Origin: Anodontia alba
Taxonomy: Eukaryota > Mollusca > Bivalvia > Lucinida > Lucinidae
Reading direction: 5' to 3'
DNA length: 64,000 nt
Assembly: GCA_964016985.1 (NCBI GenBank)
Contig: OZ024825.1
Location: forward strand, 34,564,057 to 34,628,056
Position 1 is the stretch's first letter. Every line of letters begins with the position of its first letter. A model generated the notes under the pieces. It did no database searches and was not told where the DNA came from. It saw only the letters and a list, made by a program, of their open reading frames with translations. This document shows, one piece after another, positions 21,446 through 35,245 of this stretch. Both the position numbers and the translations under genes were made by a program.

Positions 21446-23111
21446 TATAGTCCAATCAGTTGTTTTGACCTCTTACAGAATCATCGGACACTTTACATAG
21501 AATATGTGAAAGGACAGCGAGGGCCATGCTCGAACAAACTGGATTTGCTTTGGGGATGCACAGGGAGATCTGGACTTTCGTTTTTGGAAAAGTCCATTTT
21601 GTCACGACAAGGAACAAATGAAGTCGTTGCAATTTAAGGCGCTTATACGTCTTCTGCTTTGGTATTTTCAGGCATGTGTTAGAACTTTTTGAGTCATTTG
21701 CATCACATTCACCTCTTGTCTCAAAGGCTGCGAGTACTCCTCTGTTGGGGTAGAGTAGGTATTATGCTTGGTTCTTGGGAGTCGACAGTCGGTTCACACT
21801 TTGCCGCGCCTCTTCTGTACCGTCCGAACGTCTTACACGAACCTTTTAAATGTCTGAAACATGTTTAATGGAAATCAAAAACTATTGTTATTACACTCTA
21901 CATTGCATAGCTTATATGTCTATAAGCACGGCAACATGTATTTAACCTGGGAACAATGATCAGCACGATCTTCTCGTACTGTCTGTTCTAAGATACAGAC
22001 CCATTATTTTTGATTGAAACATTTTCTTTGAAAAATCCATCGGTCTGTTCGTCCACATATTTTGAAGCTGCAAAACGTCACTTACACAAATACATACTTT
22101 CGGCTAGAAATGTCCATTCCATTCTCTTTGTTGCGTGATTCATTTATATGTGTGTTCATTGTGAAACTGTTGACAAATCATGGAGGAAACTCTTGCCAAG
22201 GCAAACTGTATATAAACGGAAGTATCAGCGCCTGCAAGAATAAATTTTAACAAATGAATGTCTAATTATGTTAGTGTGTGCAGAGTTGCGGGCTTAATTG
22301 TTTCTACACTGGTAACACTGCATTGTGCATTATAAAAGTATATAAAATCCGGAGATATCATATCGAGAACTTAAGCACACAAAGTGCGGTAATAAACTGT
22401 TGCATTGAGTAGAGCACGAGAATAACTGACTTATGGGTATTTCAGAACATTGTGAGCTGTGCATGCTTTATATAAATATGATGACAAACACTTGAATTGG
22501 TTTCTAGATTAGAATTGTAGCTTTCTTGACTGCATCATGATTTGCTCTAATGAAATAAATGCTACTACTGCATTTCTTCTAACCTCCACCAAGACACCCT
22601 TTTACATACGAAAAAAAAAAGATGGAATAGTGACAAAAGACCCCCAACCCGGCCATAATAGAATAAAAATAAAAATAAAAAAAAAGAAAGGGGAGAGAGA
22701 GGAACTAATTTAGCGAATTCTCCCTCGGAGAAATTCGCTTGATGAACGAGAGTAAAGATCCCGTTCACTGACCGTCCAGACATCTCTGGACATAGCCTAT
22801 AGAAATGACACGTAGTTAGTACAATGATCAAGTCTGAACACGATAAATATACATAAAATATTAAATTCAAATAGTGCCTCTGAAGCTCTGTGAGAGGATA
22901 TCAACGCCCAATCATTAATGGCTTTGTTTCGCATAAAAAGAATTTTTCTAACGAAAAAAAAAAAAATCATAAAATAATAAATGACATTCAGCTACAGCGT
23001 TAGAATAGAGCTTATTATTGTGTCTGATGGTCTCATTTCATTATAAACCAGCGGATTAGCTCCCTTTAGAAAACAGATATTTAAACAAATAATACTCCCA
23101 ACGATTAGTGG

Positions 23112-23215
23112 GCCAAAATAGCCGAGAGGTTATGGATGTCCACTTAATAAAACAGTTGATCAAACTGGACGCAGTGGTCAGACCCTTTCGGTATGAGTTC
23201 GAATCGTGGTCATGG
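23112..23215 (+). pseudogene. tRNA-like A/B-box element, unit 6
   Basis: A-box at 23119; majority sequence. Confidence 0.5.
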
Positions 23216-24744
23216 AAAATTTATATAAGTATAGTCATGTTGTTTATTTTTTGACATTCCTTTATTATTATTATTACTAATAGTATTATTTAATATTCAT
23301 ATTTTTGTTCTATCTGTCTACTATGTCATTTCTCTAGTATGGTATTTTTTTGGTGGTTAAACTTCGCTATATACGTATAGATGCAGAAGAAAACATGAAC
23401 AGACAGCAACAGCCTGATAAGACCGCGTTGATGTGATGCAGGGATGTGCAGGCTGATCTGGACCTTCGTTGTCCGCACATGCGAAAAGCACCATTTTCTC
23501 GCGACATGGCTCTAAGTTAGTCATTAAAATAGAAGTCGTTGATACTACTGAGGTCATGTGCCCGACAAACACCTGAACATGACATTGTGTTTCATGCCAA
23601 CTGTGCATACGCTTTCAAATAATATAGAAGTAAAATTATTTAGTGCATATTTATAATAGTTAGATATATCTTATGGCACTATGTCCGCTGTAGTTTTGAA
23701 TGGCATTTTTAGGATCAGATTCTGATAAAATGTGATGGTCCTGATTTGTTTGTGTCGATGCACGCACTGATCTGGATATTCGCTGTTCGCAACAGGCATC
23801 TTTATCGCACGATGTGTCTCAAATAACGGAGTTAAAGGGAATAGATACATTGAGTAGATTTTCCGCCATGTTGGACAAACGAGATAACTTTTGTGTCTTC
23901 CTGTTTGCTTTCCAATACACCAAACTATCTGAAAAAGGGACAACTCTAAAAGGAAAATATTTGCTTCCTAGGGGAGCACATTATTCCTTTAAGAGTTGCT
24001 CCGTTTTCCAAAGGGAGAGCAAACAATTTTAACAGAGTTGCCTACCCTGGAAGTGTCTCCCTTAAGTATAGATACTTGTAAAAGTTTCTGCGATTGGTTT
24101 TGTTAATTATGTCTTATGCCCTATTTTAACCATTAACATGTTGAAAATGTAATTGGCAGATGGCGGATGAGTGCTGTTTTTTTTATTTTTTTCCCAGAAA
24201 ATAAGTCTTGTCATTTCATTGGAAATGTCGTCAAAGGGCATAAATCAGTTGAAATGCCAAACTTGTTCTCTGAATGAACTGTGGCTTGGCATTGCATTTG
24301 AATTGTCGGTAGGAATATTTTAAGCATTCAATAATGTAGCAGACAACATTCTAAAATATACTTTTTTTCTGAGAAAATAACGCTCGACATTTTATGTGAA
24401 TTGTTTGCTAGGCTAAAAATCTTCACCACAGCATTGTAAGGCAAAAGCATTAACTGCGGGCGTGCAGACTGTTCTGAACCTTCGTAGTCCGCATATGCGA
24501 TGGTAGTGTTGCATACATGACGGAACATTTGAGTGTAGTTCCTGCTGACCTAGTTCAAACCTGCATTCTGTTTCACTCGTAAGAACGTTAAATAAATTAA
24601 ATGTTCAATTAATGTATGGATGTGGTTCAGTTTTATCTACAACAATAATTCAGAGGGGTAATAATGCGTAAACAAACACGCTAGCTCCGCATGGCAGCAG
24701 TCAAATACATGTTGTCAAGTTTCTAAAATGCTAATTTTGTACAC

Positions 24745-24867
24745 GTCTACATGTCTGTCCGTATCGGGTGGAAACAAAGACCATTCACCTTTTCAATGAA
24801 GTTAAGCAACGCAAACCCGGTTAGCACCTGGATGGGTGAACGCCTTACACTACCGGGTGCTGTAGAC
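24745..24867 (+). pseudogene. 5S rRNA-derived sequence, unit 6
   Basis: Variant 'cacctgg' with 'cgccttacac'. Confidence 0.75.
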
Positions 24868-25070
24868 ATTTTGTGCATTTGTTTTTATTTTTCTGTGCCT
24901 GCTCTGTTGGTTTTTTTCTCAGCAGTTTGTAACTCATAGCAATAATTGTGTTTCCATATGTTCAGCAGATGCCTTTTCCTATGACATGACTCGGATATTC
25001 CTTTCCTGCACATGGGCAGATAATATAAAACTTTGAAAAAAGTAGTACTTAGTCGGGGGATATGTATAGT

Positions 25071-25445
25071 CAGGGATGGATTCAGAGGGGGTTCGGGGCT
25101 TCAATCGAGCTCCCCGACCCACACCTTTGACTCAAACGTTCATTATGTCTGGAAATTTTGGGTAAATTTTGGATACCGATTTTACCCTAAGTACTCACAC
25201 CTCTCCTTTTACTTTTCCCCTTATACTTCTGTTCAAGAAGTCCATTTTACAACCTACGAGTATGAATGTATGTAAAATTGCTGGATGAGTGGCAAACATT
25301 AAAGACCGTGATCCGACGCCTCTTTCTGTGGCATCTGATCCGGGTCTACGCTGTTTGCTCAGGCCTGTCGTTCCGAATACGTAGGGTAAGTACGGTAATT
25401 TGATCAAATCGAACCCCCTCAGAAGTAATTCTGGACCCGCCCATG
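25071..25445. mobile_element. hAT-like MITE, unit 6
   Basis: Internal 'ccctaagtactc' in place of 'ccctaaatactc'; ends unchanged. Confidence 0.65.
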
Positions 25446-27108
25446 TATAGTCCAATCAGTTGTTTTGACCTCTTATAGAATCATCGGACACTTTACATAG
25501 AATATGTGAAAGGACAGCGAGGGCCATGCTCGAACAAACTGGATTTGCTTTGGGGATGCACAGGGAGATCTGGACTTTCGTTTTTGGAAAAGTCCATTTT
25601 GTCACGACAAGGAACAAATGAAGTCGTTGCAATTTAAGGCGCTTATACGTCTTCTGCTTTGGTATTTTCAGGCATGTGTTAGAACTTTTTGAGTCATTTG
25701 CATCACATTCACCTCTTGTCTCAAAGGCTGCGAGTACTCCTCTGTTGGGGTAGAGTAGGTATTATGCTTGGTTCTTGGGAGTCGACAGTCGGTTCACACT
25801 TTGCCGCGCCTCTTCTGTACCGTCCGAACGTCTTACACGAACCTTTTAAATGTCTGAAACATGTTTAATGGAAATCAAAAACTATTGTTATTACACTCTA
25901 CATTGCATAGCTTATATGTCTATAAACACGGCAACATGTATTTAACCTGGGAACAATGATCAGCACGATCTTCTCGTACTGTCTGTTCTAAGATACAGAC
26001 CCATTATTTTTGATTGAAACATTTTCTTTGAAAAATCCATCGGTCTGTTCGTCCACATATTTTGAAGCTGCAAAACGTCACTTACACAAATACATACTTT
26101 CGGCTAGAAATGTCCATTCCATTCTCTTTGTTGCGTGATTTATTTATATGTGTGTTCATTGTGAAACTGTTGACAAATCATTGAGGAAACTCTTGCCAAG
26201 GCAAACTGTATATAAACGGAAGTATCAGCGCCTGCAAGAATAATTTTTAACAAATGAATGTCTAATTATGTTAGTGTGTGCAGAGTTGCGGGCTTAATTG
26301 TTTCTACACTGGTAACACTGCATTGTGCATTATAAAAGTATATAAAATCCGGAGATATCATATCGAGAACTTAAGCACACAAAGTGCGGTAATAAACTGT
26401 TGCTTTGAGTAGAGCACGAGAATAACTGACTTATGGGTATTTCAGAACATTGTGAGCTGTGCATGCTTTATATAAATATGATGACAAACACTTGAATTGG
26501 TTTCTAGATTAGAATTGTAGCTTTCTTGACTGCATCATGATTTGCTCTAATGAAATAAATGCTACTACTGCATTTCTTCTAACCTCCACCAAGACACCCT
26601 TTTACATACGAAAAAAAAAAGATGGAATAGTGACAAAAGACCCCCAACCCGGCCATAATAGAATAAAAATAAAAATAAAAAAAAAGAAAGGGGAGAGAGA
26701 GGAACTAATTTAGCGAATTCTCCCTCGGAGAAATTCGCTTGATGAACGAGAGTAAAGATCCCGTTCACTGACCGTCCAGACATCTCTGGACATAGCCTAT
26801 AGAAATGACACGTAGTTAGTACAATGATCAAGTCTGAACACGATAAATATACATAAAATATTAAATTCAAATAGTGCCTCTGAAGCTCTGTGAGAGGATA
26901 TCAACGCCCAATCATTAATGGCTTTGTTTCGCATAAAAAGAATTTTCCTAACGAAAAAAAAAATCATAAAATAATAAATGACATTCAGCTACAGCGTTAG
27001 AATAGAGCTTATTATTGTGTCTGATGGTCTCATTTCATTATAAACCAGCGGATTAGCTCCCTTTAGAAAACAGATATTTAAACAAATAATACTCCCAACG
27101 ATTAGTGG

Positions 27109-27212
27109 GCCAAAATAGCCGAGAGGTTATGGATGTCCACTTAATAAAACAGTTGATCAAACTGGACGCAGTGGTCAGACCCTTTCGGTATGAGTTCGAA
27201 TCGTGGTCATGG
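27109..27212 (+). pseudogene. tRNA-like A/B-box element, unit 7
   Basis: A-box at 27116; majority sequence. Confidence 0.5.
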
Positions 27213-28741
27213 AAAATTTATATAAGTATAGTCATGTTGTTTATTTTTTGACATTCCTTTATTATTATTATTACTAATAGTATTATTTAATATTCATATT
27301 TTTGTTCTATCTGTCTACTATGTCATTTCTCTAGTATGGTATTTTTTTGGTGGTTAAACTTCGCTATATACGTATAGATGCAGAAGAAAACATGAACAGA
27401 CAGCAACAGCCTGATAAGACCGCGTTGATGTGATGCAGGGATGTGCAGGCTGATCTGGACCTTCGTTGTCCGCACATGCGAAAAGCACCATTTTCTCGCG
27501 ACATGGCTCTAAGTTAGTCATTAAAATAGAAGTCGTTGATACTACTGAGGTCATGTGCCCGACAAACACCTGAACATGACATTGTGTTTCATGCCAACTG
27601 TGCATACGCTTTCAAATAATATAGAAGTAAAATTATTTAGTGCATATTTATAATAGTTAGATATATCTTATGGCACTATGTCCGCTGTAGTTTTGAATGG
27701 CATTTTTAGGATCAGATTCTGATAAAATGTGATGGTCCTGATTTGTTTGTGTCGATGCACGCACTGATCTGGATATTCGCTGTTCGCAACAGGCATCTTT
27801 ATCGCACGATGTGTCTCAAATAACGGAGTTAAAGGGAATAGATACATTGAGTAGATTTTCCGCCATGTTGGACAAACGAGATAACTTTTGTGTCTTCCTG
27901 TTTGCTTTCCAATACACCAAACTATCTGAAAAAGGGACAACTCTAAAAGGAAAATATTTGCTTCCTAGGGGAGCACATTATTCCTTTAAGAGTTGCTCCG
28001 TTTTCCAAAGGGAGAGCAAACAATTTTAACAGAGTTGCCTACCCTGGAAGTGTCTCCCTTAAGTATAGATACTTGTAAAAGTTTCTGCGATTGGTTTTGT
28101 TAATTATGTCTTATGCCCTATTTTAACCATTAACATGTTGAAAATGTAATTGGCAGATGGCGGATGAGTGCTGTTTTTTTTATTTTTTTCCCAGAAAATA
28201 AGTCTTGTCATTTCATTGGAAATGTCGTCAAAGGGCATAAATCAGTTGAAATGCCAAACTTGTTCTCTGAATGAACTGTGGCTTGGCATTGCATTTGAAT
28301 TGTCGGTAGGAATATTTTAAGCATTCAATAATGTAGCAGACAACATTCTAAAATATACTTTTTTTCTGAGAAAATAACGCTCGACATTTTATGTGAATTG
28401 TTTGCTAGGCTAAAAATCTTCACCACAGCATTGTAAGGCAAAAGCATTAACTGCGGGCGTGCAGACTGTTCTGAACCTTCGTAGTCCGCATATGCGATGG
28501 TAGTGTTGCATACATGACGGAACATTTGAGTGTAGTTCCTGCTGACCTAGTTCAAACCTGCATTCTGTTTCACTCGTAAGAACGTTAAATAAATTAAATG
28601 TTCAATTAATGTATGGATGTGGTTCAGTTTTATCTACAACAATAATTCAGAGGGGTAATAATGCGTAAACAAACACGCTAGCTCCGCATGGCAGCAGTCA
28701 AATACATGTTGTCAAGTTTCTAAAATGCTAATTTTGTACAC

Positions 28742-28864
28742 GTCTACATGTCTGTCCGTATCGGGTGGAAACAAAGACCATTCACCTTTTCAATGAAGTT
28801 AAGCAACGCAAACCCGGTTAGCACCTGGATGGGTGAACGCCTTGCACTACCGGGTGCTGTAGAC
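28742..28864 (+). pseudogene. 5S rRNA-derived sequence, unit 7
   Basis: Variant 'cacctgg' with 'cgccttgcac'. Confidence 0.75.
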
Positions 28865-29055
28865 ATTTTGTGCATTTGTTTTTATTTTTCTGTGCCTGCT
28901 CTGTTGGTTTTTTTCTCAGCAGTTTGTAACTCATAGCAATAATTGTGTTTCCATATGTTCAGCAGATGCCTTTTCCTATGAATTCCTTTCCTGCACATGG
29001 GCAGATAATATAAAACTTTGAAAAAAGTAGTACTTAGTCGGGGGATATGTATAGT

Positions 29056-29430
29056 CAGGGATGGATTCAGAGGGGGTTCGGGGCTTCAATCGAGCTCCCC
29101 GACCCACACCTTTGACTCAAACGTTCATTATGTCTGGAAATTTTGGGTAAATTTTGGATACCGATTTTACCCTAAATACTCACACCTCTCCTTTTACTTT
29201 TCCCCTTATACTTCTGTTCAAGAAGTCCATTTTACAACCTACGAGTATGAATGTATGTAAAATTGCTGGATGAGTGGCAAACATTAAAGACCGTGATCCG
29301 ACGCCTCTTTCTGTGGCATCTGATCCGGGTCTACGCTGTTTGCTCAGGCCTGTCGTTCCGAATACGTAGGGTAAGTACGGTAATTTGATCAAATCGAACC
29401 CCCTCAGAAGTAATTCTGGACCCGCCCATG
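29056..29430. mobile_element. hAT-like MITE, unit 7
   Basis: Ends and flanks as in unit 1. Confidence 0.65.
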
Positions 29431-31097
29431 TATAGTCCAATCAGTTGTTTTGACCTCTTACAGAATCATCGGACACTTTACATAGAATATGTGAAAGGAC
29501 AGCGAGGGCCATGCTCGAACAAACTGGATTTGCTTTGGGGATGCACAGGGAGATCTGGACTTTCGTTTTTGGAAAAGTCCATTTTGTCACGACAAGGAAC
29601 AAATGAAGTCGTTGCAATTTAAGGCGCTTATACGTCTTCTGCTTTGGTATTTTCAGGCATGTGTTAGAACTTTTTGAGTCATTTGCATCACATTCACCTC
29701 TTGTCTCAAAGGCTGCGAGTACTCCTCTGTTGGGGTAGAGTAGGTATTATGCTTGGTTCTTGGGAGTCGACAGTCGGTTCACACTTTGCCGCGCCTCTTC
29801 TGTACCGTCCGAACGTCTTACACGAACCTTTTAAATGTCTGAAACATGTTTAATGGAAATCAAAAACTATTGTTATTACACTCTACATTGCATAGCTTAT
29901 ATGTCTATAAACACGGCAACATGTATTTAACCTGGGAACAATGATCAGCACGATCTTCTCGTACTGTCTGTTCTAAGATACAGACCCATTATTTTTGATT
30001 GAAACATTTTCTTTGAAAAATCCATCGGTCTGTTCGTCCACATATTTTGAAGCTGCAAAACGTCACTTACACAAATACATACTTTCGGCTAGAAATGTCC
30101 ATTCCATTCTCTTTGTTGCGTGATTCATTTATATGTGTGTTCATTGTGAAACTGTTGACAAATCATGGAGGAAACTCTTGCCAAGGCAAACTGTATATAA
30201 ACGGAAGTATCAGCGCCTGCAAGAATAATTTTTAACAAATGAATGTCTAATTATGTTAGTGTGTGCAGAGTTGCGGGCTTAATTGTTTCTACACTGGTAA
30301 CACTGCATTGTGCATTATAAAAGTATATAAAATCCGGAGATATCATATCGAGAACTTAAGCACACAAAGTGCGGTAATAAACTGTTGCATTGAGTAGAGC
30401 ACGAGAATAACTGACTTATGGGTATTTCAGAACATTGTGAGCTGTGCATGCTTTATATAAATATGATGACAAACACTTGAATTGGTTTCTAGATTAGAAT
30501 TGTAGCTTTCTTGACTGCATCATGATTTGCTCTAATGAAAGAAATGCTACTACTGCATTTCTTCTAACCTCCACCAAGACACCCTTTTACATACGAAAAA
30601 AAAAAAGATGGAATAGTGACAAAAGACCCCCAACCCGGCCATAATAGAATAAAAATAAAAATAAAAAAAAAGAAAGGGGAGAGAGAGGAACTAATTTAGC
30701 GAATTCTCCCTCGGAGAAATTCGCTTGATGAACGAGAGTAAAGATCCCGTTCACTGACCGTCCAGACATCTCTGGACATAGCCTATAGAAATGACACGTA
30801 GTTAGTACAATGATCAAGTCTGAACACGATAAATATACATAAAATATTAAATTCAAATAGTGCCTCTGAAGCTCTGTGAGAGGATATCAACGCCCAATCA
30901 TTAATGGCTTTGTTTCGCATAAAAAGAATTTTCCTAACGAAAAAAAAAAAAATCATAAAATAATAAATGACATTCAGCTACAGCGTTAGAATAGAGCTTA
31001 TTATTGTGTCTGATGGTCTCATTTCATTATAAACCAGCGGATTAGCTCCCTTTAGAAAACAGATATTTAAACAAATAATACTCCCAACGATTAGTGG

Positions 31098-31201
31098 GCC
31101 AAAATAGCCGAGAGGTTATGGATGTCCACTTAATAAAACAGTTGATCAAACTGGACGCAGTGGTCAGACCCTTTCGGTATGAGTTCGAATCGTGGTCATG
31201 G
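31098..31201 (+). pseudogene. tRNA-like A/B-box element, unit 8
   Basis: A-box at 31105; majority sequence. Confidence 0.5.
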
Positions 31202-32721
31202 AAAATTTATATAAGTATAGTCATGTTGTTTATTTTTTGACATTCCTTTATTATTATTATTACTAATAGTATTATTTAATATTCATATTTTTGTTCTATC
31301 TGTCTACTATGTCATTTCTCTAGTATGGTATTTTTTTGGTGGTTAAACTTCGCTATATACGTATAGATGCAGAAGAAAACATGAACAGCCTGATAAGACC
31401 GCGTTGATGTGATGCAGGGATGTGCAGGCTGATCTGGACCTTCGTTGTCCGCACATGCGAAAAGCACCATTTTCTCGCGACATGGCTCTAAGTTAGTCAT
31501 TAAAATAGAAGGCGTTCATACTACTAAGGTCATGTGCCCGACAAACACCTGAACATGACATTGTGTTTCATGCCAACTGTGCATACGCTTTCAAATAATA
31601 TAGAAGTAAAATTATTTAGTGCATATTTATAATAGTTAGATATATCTTATGGCACTATGTCTGCTGCAGTTTTGAATGGCATTTTTAGGATCAGATTCTG
31701 ATAAAATGTGATGGTCCTGATTTGTTTGTGTCGATGCACGCACTGATCTGGATATTCGCTGTTCGCAACAGGCATCTTTATCGCACGATGTGTCTCAAAT
31801 AACGGAGTTAAAGGGAATAGATACATTGAGTAGATTTTCCGCCATGTTGGACAAACGAGATAATTTTTGTGTCTTCCTGTTTGCTTTCCAATACACCAAA
31901 CTATCTGAAAAAGGGACAACTCTAAAAGGAAAATATTTGCTTCCTAGGGGAGCACATTATTCCTTTAAGAGTTGCTCCGTTTTCCAAAGGGAGAGCAAAC
32001 AATTTTAACAGAGTTGCCTACCCTGGAAGTGTCTCCCTTAAGTATAGATACTTGTAAAAGTTTCTGCGATTGGTTTTGTTAATTATGTCTTATGCCCTAT
32101 TTTAACCATTAACATGTTGAAAATGTAATTGGCAGATGGCGGATGAGTGCTGTTTTTTTTTATTTTTTTCCCAGAAAATAAGTCTTGTCATTTCATTGGA
32201 AATGTCGTCAAAGGGCATAAATCAGTTGAAATGCCAAACTTGTTCTCTGAATGAACTGTGGCTTGGCATTGCATTTGAATTGTCGGTAGGAATATTTTAA
32301 GCATTCAATAATGTAGCAGACAACATTCTAAAATATACTTTTTTTCTGAGAAAATAACGCTCGACATTTTATGTGAATTGTTTGCTAGGCTAAAAATCTT
32401 CACCACAGCATTGTAAGGCAAAAGCATTAACTGCGGGCGTGCAGACTGTTCTGAACCTTCGTAGTCCGCATATGCGATGGTAGTGTTGCATACATGACGG
32501 AACATTTGAGTGTAGTTCCTGCTGACCTAGTTCAAACCTGCATTCTGTTTCACTCGTAAGAACGTTAAATAAATTAAATGTTCAATTAATGTATGGATGT
32601 GGTTCAGTTTTATCTACAACAATAATTCAGAGGGGTAATAATGCGTAAACAAACACGCTAGCTCCGCATGGCAGCAGTCAAATACATGTTGTCAAGTTTC
32701 TAAAATGCTAATTTTGTACAC

Positions 32722-32844
32722 GTCTACATGTCTGTCCGTATCGGGTGGAAACAAAGACCATTCACCTTTTCAATGAAGTTAAGCAACGCAAACCCGGTTA
32801 GCACCTGGATGGGTGAACGCCTTGCACTACCGGGTGCTGTAGAC
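32722..32844 (+). pseudogene. 5S rRNA-derived sequence, unit 8
   Basis: Variant 'cacctgg' with 'cgccttgcac'. Confidence 0.75.
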
Positions 32845-33035
32845 ATTTTGTGCATTTGTTTTTATTTTTCTGTGCCTGCTCTGTTGGTTTTTTTCTCAGC
32901 AGTTTGTAACTCATAGCAATAATTGTGTTTCCATATGTTCAGCAGATGCCTTTTCCTATGAATTCCTTTCCTGCACATGGGCAGATAATATAAAACTTTG
33001 AAAAAAGTAGTACTTAGTCGGGGGATATGTATAGT

Positions 33036-33410
33036 CAGGGATGGATTCAGAGGGGGTTCGGGGCTTCAATCGAGCTCCCCGACCCACACCTTTGACTCAA
33101 ACGTTCATTATGTCTGGAAATTTTGGGTAAATTTTGGATACCGATTTTACCCTAAATACTCACACCTCTCCTTTTACTTTTCCCCTTATACTTCTGTTCA
33201 AGAAGTCCATTTTACAACCTACGAGTATGAATGTATGTAAAATTGCTGGATGAGTGGCAAACATTAAAGACCGTGATCCGACGCCTCTTTCTGTGGCATC
33301 TGATCCGGGTCTACGCTGTTTGCTCAGGCCTGTCGTTCCGAATACGTAGGGTAAGTACGGTAATTTGATCAAATCGAACCCCCTCAGAAGTAATTCTGGA
33401 CCCGCCCATG
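33036..33410. mobile_element. hAT-like MITE, unit 8
   Basis: Ends and flanks as in unit 1. Confidence 0.65.
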
Positions 33411-35076
33411 TATAGTCCAATCAGTTGTTTTGACCTCTTACAGAATCATCGGACACTTTACATAGAATATGTGAAAGGACAGCGAGGGCCATCCTCGAAC
33501 AAACTGGATTTGCTTTGGGGATGCACAGGGAGATCTGGACTTTCGTTTTTGGAAAAGTCCATTTTGTCACGACAAGGAACAAATGAAGTCGTTGCAATTT
33601 AAGGCGCTTATACGTCTTCTGCTTTGGTATTTTCAGGCATGTGTTAGAACTTTTTGAGTCATTTGCATCACATTCACCTCTTGTCTCAAAGGCTGCGAGT
33701 ACTCCTCTGTTGGGGTAGAGTAGGTATTATGCTTGGTTCTTGGGAGTCGACAGTCGGTTCACACTTTGCCGCGCCTCTTCTGTACCGTCCGAACGTCTTA
33801 CACGAACCTTTTAAATGTCTGAAACATGTTTAATGGAAATCAAAAACTATTGTTATTACACTCTACATTGCATAGCTTATATGTCTATAAGCACGGCAAC
33901 ATGTATTTAACCTGGGAACAATGATCAGCACGATCTTCTCGTACTGTCTGTTCTAAGATACAGACCCATTATTTTTGATTGAAACATTTTCTTTGAAAAA
34001 TCCATCGGTCTGTTCGTCCACATATTTTGAAGCTGCAAAACGTCACTTACACAAATACATACTTTCGGCTAGAAATGTCCATTCCATTCTCTTTGTTGCG
34101 TGATTCATTTATATGTGTGTTCATTGTGAAACTGTTGACAAATCATGGAGGAAACTCTTGCCAAGGCAAACTGTATATAAACGGAAGTATCAGCGCCTGC
34201 AAGAATAATTTTTAACAAATGAATGTCTAATTATGTTAGTGTGTGCAGAGTTGCGGGCTTAATTGTTTCTACACTGGTAACACTGCATTGTGCATTATAA
34301 AAGTATATAAAATCCGGAGATATCATATCGAGAACTTAAGCACACAAAGTGCGGTAATAAACTGTTGCATTGAGTAGAGCACGAGAATAACTGACTTATG
34401 GGTATTTCAGAACATTGTGAGCTGTGCATGCTTTATATAAATATGATGACAAACACTTGAATTGGTTTCTAGATTAGAATTGTAGCTTTCTTGACTGCAT
34501 CATGATTTGCTCTAATGAAAGAAATGCTACTACTGCATTTCTTCTAACCTCCACCAAGACACCCTTTTACATACGAAAAAAAAAAGATGGAATAGTGACA
34601 AAAGACCCCCAACCCGGCCATAATAGAATAAAAATAAAAATAAAAAAAAAGAAAGGGGAGAGAGAGGAACTAATTTAGCGAATTCTCCCTCGGAGAAATT
34701 CGCTTGATGAACGAGAGTAAAGATCCCGTTCACTGACCGTCCAGACATCTCTGGACATAGCCTATAGAAATGACACGTAGTTAGTACAATGATCAAGTCT
34801 GAACACGATAAATATACATAAAATATTAAATTCAAATAGTGCCTCTGAAGCTCTGTGAGAGGATATCAACGCCCAATCATTAATGGCTTTGTTTCGCATA
34901 AAAAGAATTTTTCTAACGAAAAAAAAAAAAATCATAAAATAATAAATGACATTCAGCTACAGCGTTAGAATAGAGCTTATTATTGTGTCTGATGGTCTCA
35001 TTTCATTATAAACCAGCGGATTAGCTCCCTTTAGAAAACAGATATTTAAACAAATAATACTCCCAACGATTAGTGG

Positions 35077-35180
35077 GCCAAAATAGCCGAGAGGTTATGG
35101 ATGTCCACTTAATAAAACAGTTGATCAAACTGGACGCAGTGGTCAGACCCTTTCGGTATGAGTTCGAATCGTGGTCATGG
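35077..35180 (+). pseudogene. tRNA-like A/B-box element, unit 9
   Basis: A-box at 35084; the unit's 14-bp duplication lies 40 bp downstream. Confidence 0.5.
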
Positions 35181-35217
35181 AAAATTTATATAAGTATAGT
35201 CATGTTGTTTATTTTTT

Positions 35218-35245
35218 GACATTCCTTTATTGACATTCCTTTATT
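35218..35245. repeat. private 14-bp tandem duplication in unit 9
   Basis: Two exact copies of 'tgacattcctttat' where all other units have one; a natural marker for this unit. Confidence 0.9.

Larger units (their letters stand above)
18377..22376. repeat. 4-kb unit 5
   Basis: Carries both the 10-bp and 12-bp segments and has 'tataagcac'. Private 'aataaattttaac' near 22238. Confidence 0.95.
22377..26376. repeat. 4-kb unit 6 (subtype shared with 11 and 13)
   Basis: Has both indel segments plus a linked set: 'ccctaagtactc' (25186), 'cttatagaatc' (25472, a stop in a short plus frame), 'gtgatttattt' (26136), 'cattgagg' (26179) and 'aaacac'. 'gaaataaatgc' replaces 'gaaagaaatgc' at its start. Confidence 0.95.
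26377..30361. repeat. 4-kb unit 7 (mosaic)
   Basis: Begins with 'gttgctttgag' and the shorter A-run 'acgaaaaaaaaaatc', and has the 10-bp insertion. It then switches to the short form lacking the 12-bp segment, with 'cttgcac'. Confidence 0.95.
30362..34341. repeat. 4-kb unit 8 (counterpart of unit 3)
   Basis: Shares with unit 3 the lack of both indels, the extra A near 30601, 'ccatcctcg' and 'tataagcac', but not unit 3's private changes. It starts 19954 bp after unit 3. Confidence 0.95.
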
